From positions 3,015,056 to 3,079,055 of the forward strand of contig NZ_SIHJ01000001.1 in NCBI RefSeq assembly GCF_007859765.1: a stretch of DNA of 64,000 nucleotides, given 5' to 3'. This document shows, one piece after another, positions 1-8,307 of this stretch. Both the position numbers and the translations under genes were made by a program. Below the pieces are notes generated by a model. It was not told where the DNA came from. It did not search any database and was given only the letters and a program-made list of their open reading frames with translations. This DNA comes from Posidoniimonas corsicana. Its GTDB lineage: Bacteria; Planctomycetota; Planctomycetia; Pirellulales; Lacipirellulaceae. Positions within the stretch are counted from its first letter, which is position 1. Each line of letters opens with the position of its first letter.

Positions 1-1008
1 CTCTCTTCGCGGGTAGAGATCAGCGGCGAGCAGCTGGCCGACTTCGGCGTGGGCGGGTGGCTGTTCATCGCCACGCTGATCCTGCTGATCCGACCGGCCG
101 CGGTGCTGATCGCTACCGCCGGCAGCGAGCTGTCGCGCAACGAGCGGCTGCTGCTCGGCTGGATCCACCCCCGCGGCATCGTGGCGGCTGCGGTCGCCTC
201 GCTGCTGGCCACCGAGCTGGCCGACACGCCCTACGCCGAGCAGGCGGACAAGTTCGTGCTGGCCACGTTCCTGGTGATCGTCGGCACCGTAGTGGTGTAC
301 GGCCTGACGCTGGCGCCGGTCGCGCGGTGGCTTGGCCTGTCGCGTCAGGACCCGCAGGGCGTGCTGTTCGCCGGCGCCTCGCCGATGGTCAAGGAGATCG
401 CCCTCTCGCTGCACGCCGAGGGCTTCACCACGCTGCTGGTGGACACCAACGCCGAGAACATCGCCGCCGCCCGCATGGCCGGGCTGCCGGTCTACTACGG
501 CAGCATCGCCAGCGACCGCGTGCGCAACGACGCCGACCTGGGCGGCATCGGCCGGCTGCTCGCCATGACGCCGAACGACGAGATCAACTCGATCGCCGCC
601 ATGGAGTTCTCCGAACGCCTGGGCAGCGCCAACACCTACCAGCTGGCGCAGCACGAGTCGCGCGAGCGGCACGAGCGGGTGCCCCACCACCTCCGCGGCC
701 GCACGCTGTTCCGCGAGGGCATCACCTACGAGGCGCTCGCCGCGCGGTTCGAGAAGGGCCACGTGATCAAGAAGACCACGCTCACCGAAGACTTCACCAT
801 CGAGAACTTCCGCGCCAAGTACCCCGACGCGCTGATCCTGTTCACCGTGCCGGAGAAGGGGCGCCTGCGGGTTTCGGTGGCCGGGCACAAGCTCGACCCC
901 AAGCCCGGCAAGAAGCTGGTCGCCCTGATCGACGAGAGCGACGACTCGCACGCCGAGATCCCCGCCGCGCAGACCGCCGACAACCAGGCGTCCGCCGCCC
1001 AGGCCTGA
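1..1008 (+). CDS. Cation:proton antiporter (CPA1 type) with C-terminal TrkA/RCK-like domain, 5' partial
   Basis: The frame is open from base 1, so the start lies upstream; the GTG at 49 is internal. The visible 335 residues begin in the last membrane segments of an antiporter, including the 'WIHPRGIVAAAVASL' helix typical of CPA1/NhaP exchangers and two more hydrophobic stretches. A soluble nucleotide-binding-like domain follows (around 'GVLFAGASPMVKEIALSL' and 'LLVDTNAENIAAARMAGLP'), resembling a TrkA-N/RCK regulatory domain with a degenerate glycine motif. It probably exchanges Na+ or K+ for protons at the inner membrane under ligand control by the soluble part. The last 20 residues are polar and alanine-rich. 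Ion specificity cannot be read from this fragment. Confidence 0.82.
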   Translation, partial: LSSRVEISGEQLADFGVGGWLFIATLILLIRPAAVLIATAGSELSRNERLLLGWIHPRGIVAAAVASLLATELADTPYAEQADKFVLATFLVIVGTVVVYGLTLAPVARWLGLSRQDPQGVLFAGASPMVKEIALSLHAEGFTTLLVDTNAENIAAARMAGLPVYYGSIASDRVRNDADLGGIGRLLAMTPNDEINSIAAMEFSERLGSANTYQLAQHESRERHERVPHHLRGRTLFREGITYEALAARFEKGHVIKKTTLTEDFTIENFRAKYPDALILFTVPEKGRLRVSVAGHKLDPKPGKKLVALIDESDDSHAEIPAAQTADNQASAAQA

Positions 1009-1079
1009 CGGGGGGAAGCCGTTGTTGGAGTCCGGCCTTGAGGCCGCTGGCTGTGGAGGCTGCCGGCGCTCACGGCGGG

Positions 1080-1517
1080 CTACCCATCCAAGTCTTTCTG
1101 CATCTCCACATGCGCGATGCCCACCTCCTCGAACTCGCCGCCCACCAGTCGGTAGCCGAGTTTTTCGTAGAACCCGATCGCCGGCACGCGGGCGTGGAGC
1201 GTCACGCTGGTGTAGCCCCGCTCGACCAGCGCGGGCTCAACCGACCCCAGCAGCCGACGGCCATATCCGCGTCCCTGCTGGGTCGGATCGACGGCCATCT
1301 GCCTGAGCTGCACGGCGGTTGGCGAGGTCGGCTTGGCGACCACGCAGGCCAGCAGCTCGGCGGCCTCGAACAGGCCGAAGTGTAATTGGTCCGCCTCGCC
1401 AGCGAGGTCTTCCTGGAAGAGGTCCAGGCCGAGCGGGCTACGCAGCACCGCCTGCCGCAAGCGACACGCGCGGCGGTAGTCGTCCGAGTTGTGGGCGATC
1501 TCTCGAAACTGCGGCAT
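1080..1517 (-). CDS. GNAT family N-acetyltransferase
   Basis: A 145-residue single-domain acetyl-CoA-dependent N-acetyltransferase. The acetyl-CoA pyrophosphate-binding motif is visible as 'MAVDPTQQGRGYGRRLL' (Q/R-x-x-G-x-G/A) near residue 90, and the C-terminal 'ARVPAIGFYEKLGY' is the usual final strand/helix of the fold. The ATG at 1517 gives a normal GNAT length. It converges with the antiporter gene. The acyl acceptor cannot be deduced. Confidence 0.85.
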   Translation of the reverse strand: MPQFREIAHNSDDYRRACRLRQAVLRSPLGLDLFQEDLAGEADQLHFGLFEAAELLACVVAKPTSPTAVQLRQMAVDPTQQGRGYGRRLLGSVEPALVERGYTSVTLHARVPAIGFYEKLGYRLVGGEFEEVGIAHVEMQKDLDG

Positions 1518-1536
1518 CTCGCTAAGTCCTAGCGCG

Positions 1537-2103
1537 TCAGCGTGGATCGATCTGCTCGATGACGCGGCGAAAGTGCTCGTAATCGGACTTCGCTTCCCGG
1601 ATCGAGAGCCCTGGATTGATTCTGCGATGCTCTTTGATGAAGGCCAGCTGGTTGCCAGTAAAAGCGTGATCAGACAAGGCTTTGGTTGTCACCTTCGGTG
1701 GGGCAAGCTGCAGATAGACATGATCGGGACGCCATGATCCCCAATCGAGCCCACGGTGAAAGTGTCCCCACTTGTCTGCATCTTTCAAACAGTGAAACCC
1801 GTGTACGTTGTCGACCTGCAAGTGAACACAACTAACGCACTTCCTGGGTACCGCCACTTTTGCCGAAATAAAGCCGTCTTCGTAGAGCACAGGATCGGTA
1901 GGGCCATCGACGCCACAAGGACCGTGATCTAGGTGGAGTAAGCAGCCTACTTCCTCAACGAATCGCGTACACTCGCCCTCGAACAGGTGGCGGCAATCGG
2001 CGCATTTATTAGGAACCGTCCCTACAAATCCCAAGTGGCCGTATGGCGAGGGCGGATCGATGGGGCCGTCAACGGGACATGGTGGGAAGTAGCGGTGAAA
2101 CAT
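1537..2103 (-). CDS. Cysteine-rich hypothetical protein with internal duplication
   Basis: I do not recognise a family. From the ATG at 2103 the product is 188 residues (a TTG at 2118 would add five). It contains two copies of a module of about 55-60 residues: each starts with P-C-x-V-D-G-P-x-D-P and continues to V-P-x-K-C-x-x-C-x-H-L with further Cys and His. The spacing suggests two zinc-ribbon-like metal sites. The C-terminal third is helical and charged ('INPGLSIREAKSDYEHF'). No signal peptide or membrane segment is visible, so it is probably cytoplasmic. It lies 19 bp beyond the GNAT start on the same strand. DNA or RNA binding is possible but only an inference. Confidence 0.6.
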   Translation of the reverse strand: MFHRYFPPCPVDGPIDPPSPYGHLGFVGTVPNKCADCRHLFEGECTRFVEEVGCLLHLDHGPCGVDGPTDPVLYEDGFISAKVAVPRKCVSCVHLQVDNVHGFHCLKDADKWGHFHRGLDWGSWRPDHVYLQLAPPKVTTKALSDHAFTGNQLAFIKEHRRINPGLSIREAKSDYEHFRRVIEQIDPR

Positions 2104-2594
2104 GGAAGGAGCAGGCAACCGTTAGGGATTCCGTTGTGAACGTCTGCCCCTGCATTGTACGAGAACCTGGTTCTCTCAAACTGGACGGGTCCGACTCCCT
2201 AGTTGGAGCCCTGCGGTGGGTGGGGTGTCAAAGTGGTAGTACCGCGTGTTGTCTCCAGGTTTTCGGTAGAATCCGGCCACCCATCGCGATCTAATGAGGA
2301 GACGGGCGAGCTCCGTCTCCCCGTTGTTCGGCCGCTCGGCCATATCGGAGTTGTGTTCATTCTTGTCGACCAAATCGGACAAAACCCCTCGGCGGCGGCG
2401 CCCACTGGATTCCCCGTAAGCCAAACGTCAAAAACGACTTAAGCGAAAACCAGGGGGAAGATACGCCCGGAGTTTTGTCCCCTCCGCGGGTGTTTTTGGA
2501 CAAAACGAAAGGGACAAAACCCCACCGGCCGCCGCTGTGGCGGCGCCGGCTCTACCTCCTGTTCCTGGCCCACTCCTCTTAGCCGATCTCGCCG
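2104..2594. other. Intergenic region between a minus-strand and a plus-strand gene
   Basis: No convincing gene is visible here. The right half holds the TTTTGTCC-type repeat element listed separately (2374-2525). The region must also carry promoters for the divergent genes on both sides; no clear -35/-10 pair was identified. Confidence 0.5.
2374..2525 (-). repeat. TTTTGTCC-motif intergenic element, copy A
   Basis: Read on the minus strand it begins with 'ggggttttgtccc', continues 'cgttttgtccaaaaacac' and 'ggggacaaaac', then after about 84 nt reaches 'ggggttttgtccgat' at 2388-2374. The same order, sequence and spacing recur on the plus strand at 30278-30411, so the two copies are inverted to each other across 28 kb. 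The ends 'gttttgtcccct' and 'agggacaaaac' are themselves inverted repeats. Confidence 0.6.
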
Positions 2595-4244
2595 ATGCCT
2601 GCTCTACTCCGCTGCCCGTTGATCGTGCTCGCGCTGGCAGGCTGCTGCCTGTCGGCGCACGCCGCGGACGACCAAATCCCCACGCTGTACGTCGCCGGCG
2701 ACTCGACCGCGGCCAACGGCGCCGACGGCGCCCGCGGGTGGGGGCGGCACCTGGGCAAGTTCTTCGACGCCGAGCGGGTGCAGGTCGAGAACCGAGCGCG
2801 GGGTGGCCGCAGCAGCCGCACGTTTGTGACCGAAGGGCTGTGGGAGCAGATCCGCTCGGAGCTCAAGCCGGGCGACGTGGTGCTGATCCAGTTCGGCCAC
2901 AACGACGGCGGCCGCATCAACGACCCGCGCCGCGCCCGCGGCTCGCTGCCCGGCCTGGGCGAGGAGACCAGCGAGATCGACAACGAGCAGACCGGCCGGC
3001 ACGAGGTGGTGCACACGTTCGGCTGGTACCTGCGGAAGATGATCGACGAGACCCGCGCCGCCGGCGCCGAGCCGGTGCTGCTGTCGCTCACGGTGCGGAA
3101 CATCTGGAAGGACGGCCACGTCGAGCGCGGCTCCGGCCGGTACGGCAGGTGGACCCGCGAGGTCGCCGAGGCCGAGAACACCCCGTTCATCGATCTGACC
3201 AGCATCGCGGCCGACAAGTACGAGCGGATGGGGCAGGCGGAGGTCGGTAAGCTGTTCCCCCGCGACCACACGCACACCGGCGACGACGGCGCCCTGCTCA
3301 ACGCCCGGCTGGTGGTCGAAGGATTCAAAGGGCTGCGGGAGGAGATGTGGGCGCCGTGGCTGTCGGTCGAGGGACGCAACACACCCCGCGCGGCGCCCCA
3401 GTACGTGCGTTTCCCCAGCGTCCGCCGCGGGGCCACCGAGGCGGGCAAGAGCCGCTTCCTCAACACGCCGCACCGCATCGACGACGCGCTGCCCACGCTG
3501 TGGCTGATCGGCGACTCGACGGTGCGCACCGGTCGGGGCCGCGGCGAGGGTGGGCAGTTCGGCTGGGGCGACCCGTTGGAGGACTACTTCGACCGCGGCA
3601 AGATCAACGTGGTGAACCGAGCGATGGGCGGCACCGGCGCGCGGACCTTCCGCACCGGTCGCTTCTGGCAGCCCGTGCTCGAACAGTTGCGGCCGGGCGA
3701 CGTGGTGCTGATGCAGTTCGGCCACAACGACAACGGCAGCCGCGGCGCGCTGCGCGGCGTCGGCGACCAGACCGAAGAGCAATCCAAAGAGGATGGGCAG
3801 ACTGAAACCGTGGAGACGTTCGGCGCGTACCTCCGCAGGTTCATTGCCGAGATCCGCGACAAGGGCGCCGTGCCGATCGTCTGCTCGCTGATCCCCCGCA
3901 AGTCGTGGGACGGTGACGCCATCCGCCGCCCCGACGACGGCCACGCGGCCTGGGCGCGGCAGGTCGCCGAGGACGAGGACGTGCGGTTCATCGACCTCTA
4001 CGAGCGGATCGCCCAGCGGTACGACGCGCTCGGCCCCGAGGCGGTCGACCCGCTGTTCGCCGACCGCGCCACGCACACCTCGTACGACGGCGCCGTGCTG
4101 AACGCCGCGTGCGTCGTGGACGGGCTGCGAGACCTAGACGACAACCCGCTGAAGGAGTTCATGTTGGGCAATGCCACTCCCGCAACGCGACAACAATCAG
4201 CCGACGGATTACATCCGTCGGAGAACCAGCGGCAGGCTCGCTGA
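2595..4244 (+). CDS. Secreted tandem SGNH/GDSL hydrolase (rhamnogalacturonan acetylesterase-like)
   Basis: A 549-residue protein with a signal peptide (about residues 1-23) and two SGNH esterase domains. Domain 1 has GDST (35-38, nucleophile Ser), the Gly block 'GGRSSRTF' (70-77), GHND (101-104) and D224-H-T-H227. Domain 2 repeats this: GDST (306-309), 'MGGTGARTF', GHND (376-379) and a terminal 'THTSYDGA'. In domain 2 the residue aligned with catalytic Asp224 is Arg491, with an Asp one position earlier, so this copy may be weaker or inactive. The family removes acetyl groups from pectin and related glycans. The last 16 or so codons and the stop lie inside a long inverted repeat, so the C-terminus may be repeat-derived. 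Confidence 0.85.
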   Translation: MPALLRCPLIVLALAGCCLSAHAADDQIPTLYVAGDSTAANGADGARGWGRHLGKFFDAERVQVENRARGGRSSRTFVTEGLWEQIRSELKPGDVVLIQFGHNDGGRINDPRRARGSLPGLGEETSEIDNEQTGRHEVVHTFGWYLRKMIDETRAAGAEPVLLSLTVRNIWKDGHVERGSGRYGRWTREVAEAENTPFIDLTSIAADKYERMGQAEVGKLFPRDHTHTGDDGALLNARLVVEGFKGLREEMWAPWLSVEGRNTPRAAPQYVRFPSVRRGATEAGKSRFLNTPHRIDDALPTLWLIGDSTVRTGRGRGEGGQFGWGDPLEDYFDRGKINVVNRAMGGTGARTFRTGRFWQPVLEQLRPGDVVLMQFGHNDNGSRGALRGVGDQTEEQSKEDGQTETVETFGAYLRRFIAEIRDKGAVPIVCSLIPRKSWDGDAIRRPDDGHAAWARQVAEDEDVRFIDLYERIAQRYDALGPEAVDPLFADRATHTSYDGAVLNAACVVDGLRDLDDNPLKEFMLGNATPATRQQSADGLHPSENQRQAR

Positions 4245-4282
4245 GCGGGGCAGTCTGACGGATGTAATCCGTCGGCTATTGT
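4193..4282. repeat. Long inverted repeat spanning the SGNH gene stop codon
   Basis: The arms 4193-4219 and 4257-4282 are complementary over 26 bases with one bulged base; the loop is 37 nt. Each arm contains the smaller palindrome 'gacggattacatccgtc'. The SGNH stop codon (4242-4244) falls in the loop. No T-tract follows, so a mobile REP-like element is as likely as a transcription terminator. Confidence 0.75.
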
Positions 4283-4384
4283 CAGTTCCGCTAGCAGCAC
4301 GCAGCCTGGTTCAAGCCGACCGAGCGAGGAACCGAAGAACCACAAGTCCGACACCGATTCTGAACAACTCCGCAGGGAAGCAGC

Positions 4385-5068
4385 TTGAGCGACAACACCT
4401 ACCGCCCCGGGCCCGCTGAACGCACCGTGCTCGACGCCAACGGAAAGTCGCACAGCGTGCCGACGGGCTGGGAGCTGCTGCCGCCGGGCGACGCCACGCT
4501 GACCCGGCGGGTGAAGGCCGCGGGCGAGTTCTGGCTGGTCCAGGAGAAACGCGGCCGGCGGATGTTCTCGCGCGGCGTGTGGGCGCCGGCGGCGACTATC
4601 GAGCGCGTGCGAGCGGAGCTGACGGCGGAGCGGGCCACGCCCGAGTACGCCAAGCGGAAGCAGGCGGGCGCCGAGCGTCGCGAGAAGGAGCAGACCGAGT
4701 ACGTCGGCGAGTTCACCGACGCGGTGCGGCGGTACCTGGCGTTCCACCCGCGGCACGCCGCGCTGGCCGAGCGGATGGCCGACGTGGTGGCCGCGCACGC
4801 CACGCCGGTCGGCAGCGGCACCGTGGCCCGCACCAAGCGGATCCCGGTGGAGCAGCGGGCCGAGGCGGCGGTGATCGCGTGGATGCGGCACCAGACCACC
4901 GCGTACGACTCGCTGAAGATCCCCCGCGTAAAAGGGAAGCGGCGCGAGGTGCGGCGGATGCTGGCCGGGCGGTCGAAGGAGCTGCTCGAGCGTTACCGGC
5001 AGGGCGCCGCAGCCGACGAGCACTGCGTGCTGCGCGAGGCCCTGCGGCAGACCGAGGCGCAGCGCTGA
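4385..5068 (+). CDS. DUF2293-like protein
   Basis: A 227-residue soluble, basic protein starting at TTG 4385, with 'gggaag' about 8 nt upstream. The C-terminal part, 'VIAWMRHQTTAYD' followed by 'IPRVKGKRREVRRMLA', matches my memory of the DUF2293 signature, found in bacteria and fungi without known function. The middle is charged and helical and contains 'FTDAVRRYLAFHPRHAALAE'. There is no signal peptide. Its last 76 bp overlap the end of the convergent PNGase F-like gene. No function is assigned. Confidence 0.7.
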   Translation: MSDNTYRPGPAERTVLDANGKSHSVPTGWELLPPGDATLTRRVKAAGEFWLVQEKRGRRMFSRGVWAPAATIERVRAELTAERATPEYAKRKQAGAERREKEQTEYVGEFTDAVRRYLAFHPRHAALAERMADVVAAHATPVGSGTVARTKRIPVEQRAEAAVIAWMRHQTTAYDSLKIPRVKGKRREVRRMLAGRSKELLERYRQGAAADEHCVLREALRQTEAQR

Positions 5069-6312
5069 CGGCGGCAGAGCAGCCCGGCCGCGGCGGCGGT
5101 GCAGCACGCCAGCGCCGCGGGCTCCGGGGCGCTGGCCGCGGCGGCGCCGGCCGAGGCTTGCCCGTAGTTCTCGCGCCAGAGGTCGAGGTCGGCGTAGTCG
5201 ACGCGGCCGCTGCTGTTGGCGTCGGCGGGCAGGCCGTCGCCGCGCTGGCCGAGGCTGTCGCGCCACACGGTGTAGTCGGCCGCGTCGACGGCGCCGTCGT
5301 CGTTGAAGTCGCCGACCAGCACGGGCGGCGCTCCAGAGAGGTAGGCCGACACCCGCCAGAAGCTGTTGATGTCCACGTCCTCGATCGTCAGGGTTAGCGT
5401 CTTGCGGCCGCCGCCCGCCACATAGTCGGTGACGTCGATCTCGTAGGGCGCGACCTCGTCGCCGGGCACCCAGCCGGAGCGGGGGAAGTCGGACGACCAC
5501 TGGTCGATGGGGTAGGGGTCGTTGGTGTCGCCGTCGCCATTGCCGTCCCAGCGGCCGGAGGTGGGGTTCACGCTGCGGAAGTCGGGGCCGTCGGTCCTCC
5601 ACGGGACGCCGGTCCAGACCTCCTGGCCGTCGATGGACAGGCGGTGGCGGCGTTGGTTGAACTCGTCGCTGGCGCCGGTCTGCGTGTGGTGGTGGCCCGA
5701 CGCGAAGTACGTGAGCTTGACCCGCCCCAGATTCTGCGGCACGCGGATCTGGTAGCCGCGCGACACGTCGCCGGACTCGTGCCAGCCGAGGCCGCCGTCA
5801 CGCGGGATGGCCGCGGCGGCCCAGGTGGCGCCGGGATCGCTTAACGCTTCGGGCTCGACCTCAACCGAAGCGTTCAGGCGCCACGCGTCGGCCACCCAGG
5901 TGTCGATGTGGGCCTCGATGGCGAGGGTCTGGCCACTGAGCAGCGGCGCCAGGTCCGATATGTCCTGGCTGTGGGAGGTGGTTCCATTGAACCCGGTGAT
6001 GAACTTGCCGAGTTGCACCTGCTCCCCGCGGGGCAGGATCACGTGGATGCTGCCTGCGCGGTCCCACGGGTCCTGATCGCCGAGCAGGTCCCAGTTGAAG
6101 GTGAGCCGGTCGTTGGGTTCGAACTCGGGGAAGGTGATGGTCCGCTGGATCTCGCGGCTCTGGCCGTCGGCGAAGCCGATGCGGTCGTTCGAGAAGACGC
6201 CGATCGTCTGCGCGGCGGCGGGCGCCGACGAGAGCAGAGCGAGCAGCATAGCCGCGGGCACGCCTGGCCGGCACGCGGGAAGGGGACGCCGCCGGCGTCC
6301 GGAGGGTTTCAC
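4993..6312 (-). CDS. Secreted PNGase F-like protein with dockerin-type repeats and PEP-CTERM-like tail
   Basis: With GTG 6312 the product is 439 residues and begins with an Arg-rich n-region and a hydrophobic stretch ending 'LLSSAPAAAQ', a signal peptide. ATG 6249 is an alternative; the longer TTG frame to 6468 looks spurious. The central part resembles the C-terminal domain of peptide-N-glycosidase F ('SGHHHTQTGASDEF', 'DFPRSGWVPGDEVAPYEI'), enzymes that cleave Asn-linked glycans. Two EF-hand-like dockerin repeats follow ('GDFNDDGAVDAADYTVWRD' and 'DANSSGRVDYADLDLWREN'). A 'PEPAALACC' motif and hydrophobic stretch ending in Arg residues look like PEP-CTERM, but about 25 extra Cys/Arg-rich residues follow and overlap the neighbouring gene. 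Whether the PNGase catalytic acids are present was not established. Confidence 0.75.
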   Translation of the reverse strand: MKPSGRRRRPLPACRPGVPAAMLLALLSSAPAAAQTIGVFSNDRIGFADGQSREIQRTITFPEFEPNDRLTFNWDLLGDQDPWDRAGSIHVILPRGEQVQLGKFITGFNGTTSHSQDISDLAPLLSGQTLAIEAHIDTWVADAWRLNASVEVEPEALSDPGATWAAAAIPRDGGLGWHESGDVSRGYQIRVPQNLGRVKLTYFASGHHHTQTGASDEFNQRRHRLSIDGQEVWTGVPWRTDGPDFRSVNPTSGRWDGNGDGDTNDPYPIDQWSSDFPRSGWVPGDEVAPYEIDVTDYVAGGGRKTLTLTIEDVDINSFWRVSAYLSGAPPVLVGDFNDDGAVDAADYTVWRDSLGQRGDGLPADANSSGRVDYADLDLWRENYGQASAGAAAASAPEPAALACCTAAAAGLLCRRQRCASVCRRASRSTQCSSAAAPCR

Positions 6313-6491
6313 GTTCAAACGACTACCGAGAGTTGCGGCCGCAATGGATCGTGCCAGGATCGCCCGCGGCGGCCTCCGCTGTTCTGTTCCAGAAGCGACG
6401 CCCCGCCGTGCTCGGCCGGCGCGCCACAACTGATTCAGTCTAGCTGTGGGGTCCCGCCACCGCAACAAACCGACCGCTACCAGGTGTTCGG

Positions 6492-7283
6492 TCAGGGCTG
6501 CTCGCAGAGCCGCCAGTCGAGCTTCGCGGTTTGCGCGGCGGCCAGCAGCTGCTCGCTAGTGGCATAGCGACCGACGGGGACACGCAACGCGTCGACAGAA
6601 AGATCGAGTTGGGGCTCGGCGAACGGCCACGGCGTGGCGGTCGCCCGCCCGGCGGCAGCCGTCCAGTGGAACGGGCCAAACTCAAACCGGGAGGCGGAGA
6701 GCTCGAGCGTTTCGTCCGGGTCGTGCGCCCCAAGCGGCGCTCGGCAGCAGAGCCACAGGCTCAGCCAGTCGAACGTCTGGAGATAGAACAACGAGCGGCG
6801 GGCTACCTCTGGGGTGTGGCCGGGGTCCTGCGCCCGCCATTCGTCGAGCCACGCCTGCTGATGTGAGTGCTGCTGGGCGAGCCAAGGCGCCCACTGGTCG
6901 TAGTCGTGGTCGTGCTTGGATTGGAGGTGGATGAAGTGACCCGATACGATCCAGCCGGCCAGCGGGCCGATCTGTCGGCAGGCCTCGATCGAGTGGGTCC
7001 ACAACCGCTGCGCGTCGGCGGGCGGCATCTCGGTGAAGCCGTACGGCCGCTGGTGGTCGGGGTCGATCGCCGGGGCGGACTCCCACTCGGCCCAGCCCTC
7101 GTCGTGGGTGCGGACCGCCTGCAGCAGTTCGCCCCGCGCCGACTCCAGCCCGGACAGCAGCGGAGGAACCACCGCGTTGCCCCACGCGGCGGCCAGCTCG
7201 TAGCTGAGCCGCGCGTGCGCGCGTTGCGGGATCAGCAGCCAGTGATCCGCCTGGCCGGACCTCGGGGCGTCGCGGCGGATCAC
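6492..7283 (-). CDS. DUF3891-like protein
   Basis: A protein of about 263 residues starting at GTG 7283, which overlaps the TGA of the upstream rhodanese gene (GTGA), implying translational coupling. The N-terminus contains 'WLLIPQRAHARLSYELAAAWG', which matches what I recall of DUF3891 proteins of unknown function. His- and Asp/Glu-rich patches ('SGHFIHLQSKHDHDYDQW') could form a metal site, as in HD-type proteins, but this is speculative. No export signal is visible. An in-frame start at 7325 would overlap the rhodanese gene by 46 bp and is less likely. Confidence 0.65.
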   Translation of the reverse strand: MIRRDAPRSGQADHWLLIPQRAHARLSYELAAAWGNAVVPPLLSGLESARGELLQAVRTHDEGWAEWESAPAIDPDHQRPYGFTEMPPADAQRLWTHSIEACRQIGPLAGWIVSGHFIHLQSKHDHDYDQWAPWLAQQHSHQQAWLDEWRAQDPGHTPEVARRSLFYLQTFDWLSLWLCCRAPLGAHDPDETLELSASRFEFGPFHWTAAAGRATATPWPFAEPQLDLSVDALRVPVGRYATSEQLLAAAQTAKLDWRLCEQP

Positions 7284-8182
7284 TTGCCGGGCCTCGCGAT
7301 GGGGACCTCCGGCAGGCGGCTCCACTCGCCCCAGCTGCCGAAATAGTTGGCCACGTCGCGTCCGCCCATCAGCTCGGTTGCGAACGCCACGACCGATGCC
7401 CGGCCGCCGGACTGGCAGTAGGCGATGGTCCGACGCTGGCGGTCAAAGTCGGCGCGGGCGAGGAGCTCCTCGAGCTGCTCCGGCGAGCGGATCTTGCCGG
7501 TCGCCGGGTCGACGTACTCCTGCCAGTCGGTGTGGCAGGCGGTAGGGATGTAGCCGGCGGTGTGCTCGCCGGTGGTGCGGGTGTCGATCAGGCAGGCCTC
7601 GGCGTCGCCCTTGCCGATGCAGGCCATGACCTCGTCGGCCGTGGCGAGGCGTTCCGGGTGGGGCGTGGCGGTGAACTGGGTGATGGTCTTGGCTTTGGTT
7701 GGGAGCGAGAGCTTGCTGCCCGCGGCTCGCCACGCCTTGACGCCGCCATTGAGCAGCCGCACGTCCTCCACGCCCCAGTACTTGAGGATCCACCAGGCCC
7801 GCGCGGCGTTGGGCGTGACGGCGTCGTCGAACACAATGACCGTTGAGTTGGGCGCGAGCAGAACCTCGCTGAGCCGCTTGCTCCACGCTGCGGCGTCCTG
7901 ACCGCCCCGGAAGGCCGCCTTCCACTCACCCACGTTAATCCGCTGAGCGGATGCGATCGTGCCCCGCTTGAACTCCTCGGCCGATCGGACATCCAGGAGC
8001 GTCAGCGGCGGCGGCGCCTGACGCGCCTCCTCCTCGGTCATATTGCGCAGCGTACGCGGCTGACTACCCAGCTTCGTTTGGAGCTCGGCGGCCTCGATCA
8101 GCAGCTCGGGCCGGGCGTAGGATGCGGGCTCGGCCGCGAGAGTCGGGGCGGCCACGAACAGCAGCAGGCAGGCAAGTCGCAT
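7280..8182 (-). CDS. Exported tandem rhodanese (sulfurtransferase)
   Basis: A 300-residue protein from ATG 8182 with a short signal peptide ('MRLACLLLFVAAPTLAAE'). It has two rhodanese domains. The second carries the active-site loop 'AYCQSGGRASV', whose Cys accepts sulfane sulfur; the first has Asp in place of the Cys ('VIVFDDAVTPNAARAW') and is structural, as in thiosulfate and 3-mercaptopyruvate sulfurtransferases. Periplasmic location is inferred from the signal sequence. The gene is translationally coupled to the DUF3891-like gene. The donor substrate cannot be predicted. Confidence 0.85.
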   Translation of the reverse strand: MRLACLLLFVAAPTLAAEPASYARPELLIEAAELQTKLGSQPRTLRNMTEEEARQAPPPLTLLDVRSAEEFKRGTIASAQRINVGEWKAAFRGGQDAAAWSKRLSEVLLAPNSTVIVFDDAVTPNAARAWWILKYWGVEDVRLLNGGVKAWRAAGSKLSLPTKAKTITQFTATPHPERLATADEVMACIGKGDAEACLIDTRTTGEHTAGYIPTACHTDWQEYVDPATGKIRSPEQLEELLARADFDRQRRTIAYCQSGGRASVVAFATELMGGRDVANYFGSWGEWSRLPEVPIARPGK

Positions 8183-8246
8183 ACAGGTGTCCCGTGGGGA
8201 GGGTGCGTGGGCAGCCTTCTTGATAGCGGAAACCGGGCGCCAACGC

Positions 8247-8277
8247 AAAAAAGCCGGCGGCCCAGGGGCCGCCGGCT
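8247..8277 (-). terminator. Rho-independent terminator downstream of fba
   Basis: On the minus strand the GC-rich stem 'gccggcggcccctgggccgccggc' is followed by a run of six T residues (a-run 8247-8252 on the plus strand). It lies 30 nt after the aldolase stop and just upstream of the rhodanese start, separating the two transcripts. Confidence 0.85.
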
Positions 8278-8307
8278 CGTTGGTCACCATACTTTCGCCG
8301 GACGCGA

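Noticed and set aside
2604..4076. 490-residue minus-strand frame opposite the SGNH gene
   Set aside because: Antisense shadow in GC-rich DNA with His/Arg/Ala-rich composition; the plus-strand frame has full SGNH motifs.
3998..5602. 534-residue minus-strand frame
   Set aside because: Runs across three real genes and is made of Arg/Pro/Leu repeats with no domain.
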